18,100 bases of DNA from Cladorrhinum sp. PSN259 (lineage: Eukaryota > Ascomycota > Sordariomycetes > Sordariales > Podosporaceae): contig MU867164.1 of assembly GCA_033725935.1 (NCBI GenBank), positions 1-18,100 on the forward strand, read 5' to 3'. The notes under the pieces were generated by a model. That model saw only the letters and a program-made list of their open reading frames with translations, searched no databases and was not told where the DNA came from. Of the stretch, positions 9,301 through 18,050 are shown one piece after another. Both the position numbers and the translations under genes were made by a program. Numbering within the stretch: the stretch's first letter is position 1; every line of letters begins with the position of its first letter.

Positions 9301-11161
9301 TAAGTGCCTGTGGGCCTGGGTGGCCGAGCCGCAGGTGCTAGATGCTGGCGATGGCTTTATTTGGCCGTCGTTTGGTGCGTGTGGTGTATCTGTGGCGCCG
9401 GGTGTAGAGGCTTGCCTTAGTGTTGCAACTTGCCGGTGCGTGTAGTGGCAGGTATTCTAGGACGTATTGGTTGAAGTGGTCCGTTAGGTAGCTGATAATG
9501 GAGCCGTTATTGCGCCGTAAGTAGTCGTTCCCTAGGCTTGTGTCCTACCAGTACCTACGCCTGTGTAGTAACCGGTACGATATTAAGTTGTACGCGAATC
9601 CTGGGCAGTAGGCTATATCCACGAGCTCTAAGATATAGGCGCCCCTTAGACTATCGAGTTAAATGGCTACTTTGCTATATCCTTATATTAGCACTAGCTA
9701 CTTTCCGGCCCAGACGTAATCGCCAGGAAGAGCCTTCTTGAATTTAGTAAACCTACTTCTTTTATTAAATATATAGATCGTTGACTTAAAGTCTAGTATT
9801 ATAGAATTCTTTAAGGGATACTTAGCTGTAGAAAAGGCTGCTTTTATAACCAGAAAACTGCCAGAGTAACGGCCAACCTTGCGGCCTAGTTAGCTTCGCG
9901 ATTTTAGCAGACTAGTTAGCCTTTCCACTTCTTTCTGAAGCTCTAGATCGAGCAAAGCCTCTTTAGCTCTGGACCGAATATGATCCCTTTCTACGAAGCC
10001 TTCTAGGGCTATTTGTAAGAACGCGTAATAGCATTTTACAAGACGGTGGAACTAGCCGTAACAGGGGCATATTAGTAAGGAATTTACGGAACCTAACGCC
10101 TTCTTCGCCCTCTTTTTAGGTCTTCCGCCTCTCGAACCACCCTGTCGTTTTTTGCCATTATTTTATCCCCCCTCATCCCTACCGGAGCCGTCTTTACTAT
10201 CCTGGGCGTCCTTAGAATAAGCCTTTTTAGTGTCTTCTGCACTGGTAAAGGAGGGACCGAATGAGCCTTTTCCAAACCGGTGGCCTCCCGGATGGCGGGC
10301 CTGCATTCTAGGTCTTATAACCTCTCTGAAGGCGTTAGCTACCTCTCGGTAGGTAAGAGTTAACTGCTTAGCCGTAGCTTCCTTGTGAAGCTTATAGCTG
10401 GTTGCCTAAGTAGGCACCATTTCTTCCACTGCACGAATGAAATCATTGAACCAAATGGCTGCTAAAAGCGCCTCTGGTACCTTCTTGCGTATGGCGTATG
10501 CTATAGCTTGTTCCCAGGCCTCCGACCACTTAGTCGGATCCTTAGGCATACGGGTAAGTAGTTTGACGGCCGCGCGGTAGGCATCTTGCGCATCGCATAG
10601 AGCGGCCTAGCTTAAGATGCCTGTCTGCTCCTTCAGATTGTTATACCATTCGCTGATCGATTGGTCGGCTTCGCAGGCCGTGGAATAGTAGTGGGTAGTA
10701 ACGGTCTTCATCACCCACTCTTTAAGTAGTCGTATATGCTCCCTCTGTTCCTTGTAGTCCTTAAGCTTGAGCTGGTACATAGTCATCTGGTAGTTGAGCA
10801 AGCGGTAGCTTTCGGGTAATAGGTCGTCGAGGAAGCTGTCGGTCGAGCCGTCGGGTATAAGTATATTATCGGTAGAGGCCGTAATACCATCGACAGTAGC
10901 ACTCGACGCCGTAGCTTATATGACCGGCGTAGCCTATATGGTTGGCATGCCTTATGTGGCTAGCATGCCCTGCGTAGCTAGTGACGGTGCCGTACGTGGA
11001 TGATTATTGATGTCTGGGGCCGTGGGTTTGCGTAGGAAGGGCTCGGTGCCTTGGATAGCTTCCCAGATATCGGCAGCGATAGCTTTGCCTCGGAACTGCT
11101 GGCTCCAGGCATCCCAGTCGTCGGCAGTCGATAGGGTAGCCGTCTTGTCTATAGAAGATAT
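6352..11161 (-). pseudogene. Inner Copia gag-pol polyprotein, RIP-inactivated, single frame
   Basis: About 1,600 codons stay in one frame with no indel; the breaks are only TAA/TAG. The start reads ATA (11159-11161) followed by SSIDKTATLSTADDW, most simply a RIPed ATG. Order: gag with a UBN2-like region (QMTMYQLKLKDYKEQ near 10800); a CCHC-like knuckle at 10069-10031 (CPCYG.FHRLVKC, one Cys now Tyr); protease near 9791, where the expected LDSGS-type site reads LDFKS; the GAG-pre-integrase HLRLGH at 9337-9320; integrase with D at 9154, N in place of the second D at 8965-8963 (ECNNEF), and E at 8863; the post-integrase GYLVGYNSTNIYRIW block; RT with YVDD at 7354-7343; RNase H 6865-6623, its first catalytic Asp read as Asn (6853-6851). 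It is non-autonomous and dead. Confidence 0.95.
10911..10982. repeat. Four degenerate 18-bp tandem repeats in the inner Copia gag
   Basis: Units at 10911-10928, 10929-10946, 10947-10964 and 10965-10982 share a GTAGCCTATATGRYYGGC-like pattern. On the coding strand they give four hexapeptides of the LATQGM / PTIQAT type (some Gln codons now TAA/TAG), placed between the gag N-terminus and the UBN2-like region. Confidence 0.75.
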
Positions 11162-11261
11162 GGTTGCTTTTTGGTAGGTTGGATTCGATCGAGTTCGAAT
11201 GGACTTGCTGTCACTGTTTTGGCTTAGCTAATCGGTCGATTGAGCAAATGAGACTCTTAAT

Positions 11262-11525
11262 TGTCAGATAACAGCAATCCTTTGTAAGTGTATAATTGAA
11301 CCAGCAATTGGACCAAGATCAAGAGAGAGAGAGAGAGAAATCTGAAGATTGATTGAAGTCCTTGTCCTCTCCTTCTGAGAGTCCTTTTTAGACTCCTTAT
11401 GGTTCTGTAAGTATGGACCGTGTGGTATGGACTAAACCTTCGGTATGACGATCATCCGGTACATCAGCTATGCCTTAGACCCTTCTTCCACACACCCGTC
11501 TTTCTGACACACTTTCTTTCTGACA
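11262..11525 (-). repeat. 5' LTR of the inner Copia
   Basis: This is the 264-bp partner of 6076-6339. On the - strand the sequence just downstream (ATTAAGAGTCTCATTTGC) should contain the primer binding site, but I could not match it confidently to a tRNA. Confidence 0.95.
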
Positions 11526-11530
11526 TAGCT
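11526..11530. repeat. Right target site duplication (TAGCT) of the inner Copia
   Basis: Matches 6071-6075. With one copy removed, the RT frame of the outer element reads without shift from SLGFAPLTSDIA into TYYNPTTN. Confidence 0.95.
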
Positions 11531-11665
11531 ATGTCGGAGGTTAAGGGGGCGAATCCTAAGCTCTTTACTAGTGTAACTATACTCTGTTGCCATAGGTATC
11601 CGGCTTGCTTTAGGCCGTATAGGGACCTTTTCAGTAGTATAACTTGGTCTTCCGTAGGGTTCTAG
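11531..11665 (-). pseudogene. Outer Copia pol, part 2: middle of reverse transcriptase
   Basis: This short piece lies between the two nested insertions. On the - strand it reads NPTEDQVILLKRSLYGLKQAG followed by YLWQQSIVTLVKSLGF, the RT block with the LYGLKQAG hallmark that precedes the catalytic Asp pair. It joins in frame to the upstream part (ending LLKQCG plus a TAG) across the solo LTR, and to the downstream part across the inner Copia. The last five bases (11661-11665) are the TCTAG duplication. Confidence 0.92.
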
Positions 11666-11733
11666 TGTTACGCCTCGCGCGTAAGTCTTCTTCCGTATAC
11701 GGACCGCAATGCAGGGCATCGCACAGACCATAG

Positions 11734-11758
11734 CCAATCATTGGGCCAGGGATATAAA
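11734..11758 (+). promoter_or_regulatory. CCAAT palindrome and TATAAA box of the solo LTR
   Basis: CCAATCATTGG (11734-11744) is followed 9 bp later by TATAAA (11753-11758). In the decayed relative (about 16682-16704) the CCAAT and GGATATAAAGAC segments are both still readable, supporting a promoter role in the U3 part of the LTR. Confidence 0.55.
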
Positions 11759-11786
11759 GACCCATAAGTCCCAGGAAAACCAATTA

Positions 11787-11888
11787 GAGAGTTGCTCTGT
11801 ATGATCTATGCTAAGACTACAGAGCAGATAGAGCACTGAGAGCTGCTCTGTGTGATCTGTGCCAAGACCACAGAGCAGACAGAGCAAG
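11787..11888. repeat. Two 51-bp tandem repeats, each with an 8-bp hairpin stem
   Basis: Units at 11787-11837 and 11838-11888 differ only by transitions. Each contains TGCTCTGT, an 18-nt spacer and ACAGAGCA (11793-11800 with 11819-11826; 11844-11851 with 11870-11877), a perfect 8-bp inverted repeat. They lie about 30 bp and more downstream of the TATA box, so they would be near the start of the LTR transcript. Confidence 0.85.
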
Positions 11889-12158
11889 GTATAATATACT
11901 AAGGAAACATATATAGATAGCTTCACTATAAGTAGGAGGAATACTAGGCACTTCTCATCGTAAGGACTTGGTTCCTCACGCAAACAATTACAATCGTTCA
12001 TTATCTACAATACTCATAAGCGATACTTTGTAGAGCTACCTGTTAGTTGACAGTGATTGACCCCGTCTAAGAGCGTCCCACATCCTTCGATTCCCCTGTC
12101 ATATTACCCCAGGCGTACTGCCTTGCAGTCTGAACCCTACCCGGTGCAGGTTGTAACA

Positions 12159-15100
12159 TCTAGCCGCATTGTTTCAGCAGTTTAATGGCTTCTGGTCTAG
12201 TAAGGCTGAATTCGTATAGGCCTTCGGGAATAGCGATATAAATATCGTAATCAGTTAGCGAATTTAGGAAGGCCCCAATAAAGTCGATTTGGTCAACTGT
12301 CCAGCCAAATACAGCAGCTAAGGCCAGTATAATCCTCCAAGTCGGGGGGCCTGTAGTAGCTGCGTAGGTATTACTGAAGTCGATTCCGAAGATCTGTTGG
12401 AAGCCTCGGGCTACTAGCCTAGCTTTTTACTTAATAGTCTGGCCTAGCTGGTCCTTCTTGTGCCTGTACACCCACCGGCTTGTGATTAGGCTTTTCTTGG
12501 CTTCCGAGCGTTTGACGAAATACAGCGTTTTAGTAGTTAGTAACTGCATAAGTTCAGCGAAACAAGCCTGTAACCACTGTTCCTTATCGGGGTGTTTCAG
12601 GGCCTCCTTAAAGCTTTCCGGGTCCCGGAGGTCTCTGGAACTGGCCTTGTTAAAGCGGTAATTGTAGGTTAAAGCTACAAGGTGTATAACTAGTTCTGAG
12701 GTGTCCATTTCGTCATTAAGGCGTTAGAATTCTTCCCGCTACTATAGCGTAGCCTGTAGGAGTGGAATTTCGATTTTTAGTGGGTTTGGTTTAGTAGCCA
12801 CAGGGTCTAAGGGTTCCGTTACTATAGGGCCTAGAGGTTCTGGGACTGCAGTAGAGGGTTCTCCAGGTGGCATTGGTAAGGCTAGCTTAAGTAGTGTGGT
12901 TGTTTTTTATTCAGGGCGTTCGTACAGCTTAATAAAGCTGGTCTGAATAACTTTACGGCCTCCTAACCATACCAGGTAAGTCTATGTGCCTAAGACGGCT
13001 AGTAGGTGGCCTTTTTGAGCCCTGGGATCCATTTTTCTAGCTGCTACGCGCTTCTCTTCAGGTATATATACCAGTACTTCAGTGCCTATAGCCCTGTAAA
13101 TATCCAGCTTCGGTAGGTACGGTGCTGTAGCCGGTGATAGTTCGTCATGGAAAAGTTGGTATGGCGTAAGGTCCCGGTTAGTAGTAACGGTCTGGTTGAT
13201 TATATCAACTATACTACCTATAGTATAGGACCATAGGGTCAATGGGAGCCCTGAAGCAATCATTAAGGCCCTAAGACGTTCCAGTATAACGCGAATATGT
13301 CGTTCTGGTAGGCCGTTTTGGTTGTGGGCGTAAGGGCTCGACTCACTGAAGGTAATACCTTTTTCGACTAAGTGAGGCTTCAAAAGTAAGATTTCCCGGC
13401 CTCCGTCATAGTGGATGTGACCTGGGTATTGGCCGTAGGTATTCCACAGGTGTTCAATTAGGGAGCGAGCCTCTGTGGCGGCTTGGTCTTTGGTGGTTAG
13501 AAGCCTAATAAAGCGAAACCTGGATTTTCGTTCCACGAAGACTAGGGCGTAAGCTTTCCTATTTAAGGCCGTAGGTACAATAGAAAGGATATCTCCTTCT
13601 AACCGGCCAAGGACCTTAGGAGGGTCGGCTACGGTTTGTTTGGAAGGTCTTCGCAACATCTTAGCTATATCATAGCTGCGGCAATGGAAGTGGTGGTCTT
13701 GAACCTTCTGTAAATTTGGCATTCCTTCAGTAATAAGGGCGGTTTTTTTTAGTAGGTCCAGGCTAATGTGACCTAGACGGGTATGCCATAGTATTGCTTG
13801 CTTGACTTGGTACTTTAGCTGAGCCGAAATTGGTTTTTCTGGGCTTGCCACCTCTGTGACTTCAGGGGTTTTAGAGCCTTTCTCCACTGACGATATTTAG
13901 GGGAAAGGTCGGAACGTATAGGCACTTCGTTAGGTCGATTACACTATAAGTGGCCTGATCGGTTTTTATTCCAGTGAATAGTTCTAAGCGTACGGTCCCT
14001 ATACCTTTAGCTAGTACAGGGCCTCCTCCAGTTTTAACAGTGCCGCAACTGCTGGGAGATTCGTCTAAGTTCGTAAATAAGCACTTATCGTTGTAAATGT
14101 GTATTATAGACCCTATATCGAAGAGCTATTGCATCCTTTTCTTATGGTCGGTTCGGTGGGCTTCGGGGGCCTTAGTGGGCTCCGGGGCCTCTTCGCCGAT
14201 GCCGTAGTCAATAAAGGAGCCTATATCTAGTCGAAAGTCTACTGTAAAGCTGGCATTTACCTGTAGCTCGGCTTCTTGGTCCTTATCGTGGTCGTGGTCG
14301 GTAATAGGCTTCTTCTTCTTCCGGTTACCTCGGGAGCTCTATTATATAGCCTTATAGGAAGCTTATAATACCGCAAGTTGTTTTGAGGTAGTGGAATTAG
14401 TGGTTTTGGTTTCGGCCAGGAGGTCTTCTTGGAAGTATCGGAGGCTAATAGTGGGAGCCATATTTATGGTTTCTGCGGCCTATCTTTGGTGCCGTACCAC
14501 TGCCTTATAGCGCTCGACCTAGCTAGGAAATTGCGCTTTTAGGGTGTTTAGGTAGTGATTTAGTTAGTCGACCTCCTATATAGTAACCTCTGCAAGGCGT
14601 AAACGCTGGATTAGTGTGTTGAAATGAGCGTTATATTCTACTATACTGAGGGAGCCGTCGAATTGTAGGGTGTGGAATTCCTTATAAAGTTGTTCCCGTA
14701 GCTGTCTTTGGGTTGGTCCGTATTGAATTTTCAGGTGGTTAAAGGCTTCTATAGGGCTAGTGAGGTTAGATATAGTGGAGAGGGGGCCTTCTTGCAGTGT
14801 GTTGCGTATTGTTATGAGCAACAGGGCTTGGTGAGCCGTACTGAGGCCTGTACAGGCTGCGGCTGGGTTGGTAGTGAAGGTGCTATAGCCGAGCGCTGTA
14901 AATTGAATGTTTATAGCCTGTAGCCACTGGCTGTAGTTCTCTGGGCCTGTAAGTCTGGCCTTGTCAGGGAGGGCTAGTGACTGTCGAGAAAGCTCTCGTA
15001 TGCTGTGTGCTGTAATAGCCTTAGGGGGTTCAGTAATAGGGCCTGGTGCTGGGGGGGCTGCAGGGGCTGTTGTTATGGACTGCCCGGTAGCCGGGTCTAT

Positions 15101-15277
15101 GTTGACTCCCGAGGCTTGGCATAGAGCCTTAAGCATGTTTTGGAAGGTAAGAAGGTCGGCTTAGAAGCCGGTAATAGTGGCTTTTAGTGACGTGAGCCGG
15201 GTGTTGAGGCCTGAAGGCTCTGTAATTAGTGTGCCGTCGGGGTCTTCGGCCTCCATTCGGTCACTATTGCTGGCCAT
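12159..15277 (-). pseudogene. Outer Copia gag-pol, part 1: gag, protease, integrase, N-terminal RT
   Basis: The ATG at 15277 (MASNSDRMEAEDPDG) opens gag. A TAA at 15161-15163 comes first; the main gag block (15136-14576) has a Pro/Ala linker and a UBN2/retrotran_gag domain (LTGPENYSQWLQ, LREQLYKEFHTLQ). Protease follows at 14119-14111, with the DTG site now DIG. Near 13873-13898 the frame shifts by one base and gag-protease ends in a TAA. The second frame carries the GAG-pre-integrase HTRLGH with its CxxC now CRSY (13674-13672). The integrase catalytic residues are D (13593-13591), D (13407-13405) and E (13305-13303), all intact. RT begins about 12630 (SRWVYRHKKDQ, KARLVARGFQQ, QIDFIGAFLNS) and stops at the solo LTR. 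Other breaks are TAA/TAG. Confidence 0.93.
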
Positions 15278-15372
15278 AGTATTTGGTAATCCTAGCCGAG
15301 GCTAGTGTACTAGGGGGTCAGGGCTTAGGAGGGTAGGTAGGAAGATTCGTCGGACTTGGGGGCTTAGTTTTA

Positions 15373-15388
15373 GCCCGGGCTCATAACC
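15373..15388 (-). other. Primer binding site of the outer Copia (initiator tRNA-Met half-molecule)
   Basis: On the - strand GGTTATGAGCCCGGGC begins at the very end of the 5' LTR. It is complementary to the anticodon-stem/loop region of initiator tRNA-Met (CTCATAACC), the half-tRNA primer typical of Copia elements. Confidence 0.8.
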
Positions 15389-15945
15389 TGTTTAATTGAG
15401 TGCCCTATAGGCCTGTAATATAAGGCCTGTAGGTTGCTACGGCAATGGTAAGTAGCCGTGGCTGCGGAGCGGAAGGATGAGGTGTAGTGGCCAAGGTGTG
15501 GCTGAAGTAGTGTACAACGGTTGCGTGGCAGCCGAAGGAAGCCTGGAATACAGTGGGTTCCCAGTGAATATAGGTAGAAAGTATTCTATTGATTGACTTG
15601 AAGAAGAAAGGAAAACTACCTATTGGGGTAGGAAGCCCACTATATATACACAGTCTCTAGCACTCCCTATCAGCGTTATCTTGCCCTATCAGTCCCAATT
15701 ATGGTTCCTATAATCTTGGTGCTTACTGCTGTAAGCGCTATAAGCGACCACTGTAAGCAATTGACGTAGACCACTATACGTTCCACAGATAAGGAGATTA
15801 GTGGTCACAAAGAGGTCCCACAGGCACGGGACAGGTATCATTCTGATCCCCTGGAGGTATTGGTTGCAATAGTCATAGTGGGGAGGCACTATAACTTCAC
15901 TGAAAGCCTCTATAAGCTAGGGGGCTAATATAGCTACCTTTAACA
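15389..15945 (-). repeat. 5' LTR of the outer Copia element
   Basis: This is the 557-bp partner of 4484-5040. It carries more TA in place of CA or TG than the other copy at several sites (TTTAATTG versus TTCAACTG; ATTATGG versus ATTGTGG), though a few sites go the other way. Confidence 0.95.
15641..15650 (-). promoter_or_regulatory. TATA box of the outer 5' LTR
   Basis: On the - strand TGTATATATA lies about 300 bases into the LTR, in a position suited to start transcription towards gag. The same motif is conserved in the 3' LTR. Confidence 0.5.
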
Positions 15946-16619
15946 AATTTAAATCTAGGTTTAACTAGTTAACCTTTAAGGATATAAGCCAATTAAGGTT
16001 ACTAACGTCCCTAAAGGACAATTAAAGAGGATCGTCTATTGAGACTAGGAACCCCGATTCCGGAATAATAGCGAAAGGAGCTACCTATTCTCCCGTCTCC
16101 TCCTCCCGTAAAAGAGTAGACTCCCGTAAAAAAGCTTTATAAGCCTTTCCCTTTAGAGTACGAGATTATTCCTCTAATCGTATAATCTTTATAGTCGCTT
16201 CTTTTAAGACCGACACTATAGCCTTACGCTTACGATTAAGGCGGCGTTTCTCTTCTAAAATACCTTAAAGTACCTAAGAAAGATTACCTAAGATATTATA
16301 AATAAAGTCCCGATCCGTTAAAAAGTAATTCTAATAAGATAAGCTTCGGTCGGAAACCTTATAATTAGATAACTATAAACGTAAATAACGCGAATAATTT
16401 ATAGGCATAACGAAACTAAATTCGTCAGTAAATTTAGCGTTATCAAGGCAACGTTCCTTAAAAGACCGCTATTACGATTTCTTCTTCTATTAAGGTTTCT
16501 TCTATATCCTATTAGCGGATATTTTAAGGGATAGATAAAAGGGAGAACTTATAGTCATAATAATAAATTTCCTAACGTTAGAAAGTCTTCGAGGCGAAGA
16601 TTATAAAAGAGGGAAAACG
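15946..16619. other. AT-rich, heavily RIP-mutated repeat DNA, possibly 3' end of a decayed LTR element
   Basis: Both strands offer long frames whose only stops are TAA/TAG, so the strand is uncertain. On - the frame from an ATG near 16560 gives a basic, coiled-coil-like protein (a FIYNILGNLS stretch, LEEKRRLNRKRK and FLRESTLLREEE). On + the frame ends in ESLRGEDYKRGK next to a purine tract and the decayed LTR. I recognise neither. The sequence stops abruptly at the outer Copia LTR and does not continue on the left side of that element. Confidence 0.35.
16604..16618 (+). other. Possible polypurine tract before the decayed LTR
   Basis: AAAAGAGGGAAAA stands one or two bases before TATTACGCC, the eroded LTR start. 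If it is a polypurine tract, the LTR at 16620 is the 3' LTR of a + oriented element whose internal end lies to the left. Confidence 0.35.
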
Positions 16620-17105
16620 TATTACGCCTTACGCGTAAATCCCCCGTATACGGATTATTATATAGGGCATTATAGGACTATGACCAATCGTTAAGCTAAG
16701 GATATAAAGACTTACGAAGTCCCGATATAACTAATTAAGATATGCCTACTCTAATCGCTGCCAAGCATAGTAAGTACGGCGAGTAAGAAGCTTGCTCGCT
16801 AAGATTGCGGATTTATAGAGCGAGTAGAGCGAGCGAGGTACGATATACCTAGAAATATATATAGATAGCTTTACTATAAGTAGGGGGAGTACTAGGCACT
16901 TCCTATCGTAAGGACTTGGTTCTTTACGCAAGTAATTTAATCGTTTATTATCTATAATATTTATACGCGATATTTTATAGAGTTATCTATTAGTTAATAG
17001 TAATTAACCCCGTCTAAGAGCGCCTTACCTCCTTCGATTCCCCTATTATATTACCCTAGGCGTACTGCCTTATAATCTAAACCCTACCCGGTGTAGGTTA
17101 TAATA
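16620..17105 (+). repeat. RIP-eroded LTR related to the solo LTR at 11666-12158
   Basis: The sequence follows the solo LTR throughout, from TATTACGCC for TGTTACGCC to TTATAATA for TTGTAACA. Shared blocks include GGATATAAAGAC, ATATATAGATAGC and CCCCGTCTAAGAGCG. Most differences are C-to-T or G-to-A; the 51-bp hairpin region has diverged further. No matching target duplication is seen (AAACG versus GTAAG). Confidence 0.85.
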
Positions 17106-17944
17106 GTAAGCTATATACAATAAATATTACATTATTTTTATCGCTAAACTCAGGGCAATTAATTAATATAAAAATAATTAACTTATAATAGGTAAAAGAG
17201 GGTTATTATTTGATTAGAATAAGGGCATATAATTAAGCTTAGTTACTTGCAAAACCCTACCTTATTAAGGGTAATAAAAGGAGAAAATTATTAACTGGTT
17301 ATTAGCGAAGGAGCTAAAAAGATTTTTACTACGGGCTAACTTTAGCATAAACTTATATAAGTAAAATATTAAAAGATTTATGCAGGGGGACTCTATAATA
17401 TAGTAGGGCTGAATAAATCGTATATAGGCAGTTTTAACCTCGCATTAACGAGAATAGGTGGAAATAAAACCGATAAGGAAGTTAGCGTCCGCTACCTATT
17501 AGATAACGCCGTTTATAATAGAGTCTTCCTGCAGTATAACCTATTTAATAAGATAGTCGAAAAAAACGAGCTTGCTTAGTAGTCTTTCCTAATTTTCCCT
17601 TTATCTTTCTTTTGAGCTAAGGGATTTTAATGACTTTACTAAATTACTTCTCGTACTTCTGGCACTTCTCGCAATTTTGCTATATCTTTCGCGCCTTTAG
17701 TAGCTAATTTACTTATAATTTAAACCTCCCCGGCTAGTATCGCAGGAGTTTTCTTAGTTACTTAGATCCGACACTCCTACCCCGAAACGCATAACTTTTA
17801 ATATCGTCTTAATTTCCCGACTATTATCGTAACGTCCTATCTCTATACTTATCGGAATCGAAGGCTTCGCTAATTATTTAACCGCCAGGCTATTATAACG
17901 ATAAGCTTATAATGAATAATAAATCTCGCGAAAATATATTATTA
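17106..17944. other. AT-rich degenerate sequence with RIP-type frames, not recognised
   Basis: A + strand frame (about 17260-17580) contains WLLAKELKKIF, KIYAGGLYNIVGLNKSYIGSF and VSVRYLLDNAVYNRVFLQYNL, with only TAA/TAG breaks, and looks protein-like. A - strand frame over 17590-17760 reads TPAILAGEV and KDIAKLREVPEVREV. I cannot assign either. Base composition and stop usage suggest old repeats or RIPed genes. Confidence 0.3.
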
Positions 17945-18050
17945 TTATTTCGTATACCGCTATGCCCTTGGCAGGGCTCGTCGGTCCCTCTACTGCTATT
18001 TATATAAGGAAAACCGTACCTTAACGGCCGGCTGAAAAACCTCGTATCTA
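17945..18050. repeat. Inverted relative of the junction repeat at 1440-1567
   Basis: The reverse complement contains GGTTTTTCAGCC, GGTACGGTTTTCC and TACGAAATAATAATAATATAT, matching the order and spacing of the 1440-1567 segment. In the matching frame it reads GTVFLI followed by GPTSPAKG. The sequence continues past the window edge. Confidence 0.5.

Larger units (their letters stand above)
6076..11525 (-). mobile_element. Inner Ty1/copia LTR retrotransposon, complete, 5,450 bp
   Basis: It is bounded by two 264-bp LTRs (TGTCAG...CTGACA) and a perfect 5-bp duplication TAGCT. It is inserted in the RT gene of the outer Copia, in the same orientation. It encodes one gag-pol frame on the - strand from about 11161 to about 6350 in the Copia order. 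The two LTRs differ by ten transitions and no indels, seven of them at CA/TA or TG/TA positions. Confidence 0.96.
11666..12158 (+). repeat. Solo LTR (493 bp) inserted in the outer Copia RT gene
   Basis: It begins TGTTACGCC and ends GTTGTAACA, giving inverted TGTTAC/GTAACA termini. It is flanked by perfect TCTAG duplications (11661-11665 and 12159-12163). No internal retroelement sequence is present, so this is the product of LTR-LTR recombination. Terminus style and promoter layout suggest a Ty3/gypsy-type parent, which is inference. Orientation is taken from the CCAAT and TATAAA motifs. A RIP-eroded relative is at 16620-17105. Confidence 0.93.
4484..15945 (-). mobile_element. Outer Ty1/copia LTR retrotransposon, 11,462 bp including two nested insertions
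   Basis: The two 557-bp LTRs begin TGTT and end AACA. Internal order on the - strand is 5' LTR, primer site, gag, protease, integrase, reverse transcriptase, RNase H, polypurine tract, 3' LTR; integrase before RT is diagnostic of Copia. Removing the inner Copia (5,450 bp) and the solo LTR (493 bp), each with one 5-bp target copy, leaves about 5,509 bp, a normal Copia size. The expected 5-bp duplication around the whole element is absent (ATAAC at 4479-4483 versus AATTT at 15946-15950). Confidence 0.93.

Noticed and set aside
9200..9445. Cysteine-rich + strand frame that could suggest a small secreted protein
   Set aside because: It is antisense to the inner Copia GAG-pre-integrase region, and the Cys content is a shadow.
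10093..10275. A - strand basic 60-residue frame starting MEKAHSVPPLP
   Set aside because: It is out of frame with the gag-pol frame that carries the zinc knuckle and runs through the same DNA.
11738..12001. An 87-residue - strand frame rich in Leu, with a relative at 16746-16931
   Set aside because: It lies within the solo LTR and its eroded relative. The internal repetition is the 51-bp tandem repeat, not a membrane protein.
14708..15164. Two + strand frames opposite gag (14708-14923 and 14961-15164)
   Set aside because: They are shadows of the well supported gag frame on the - strand.
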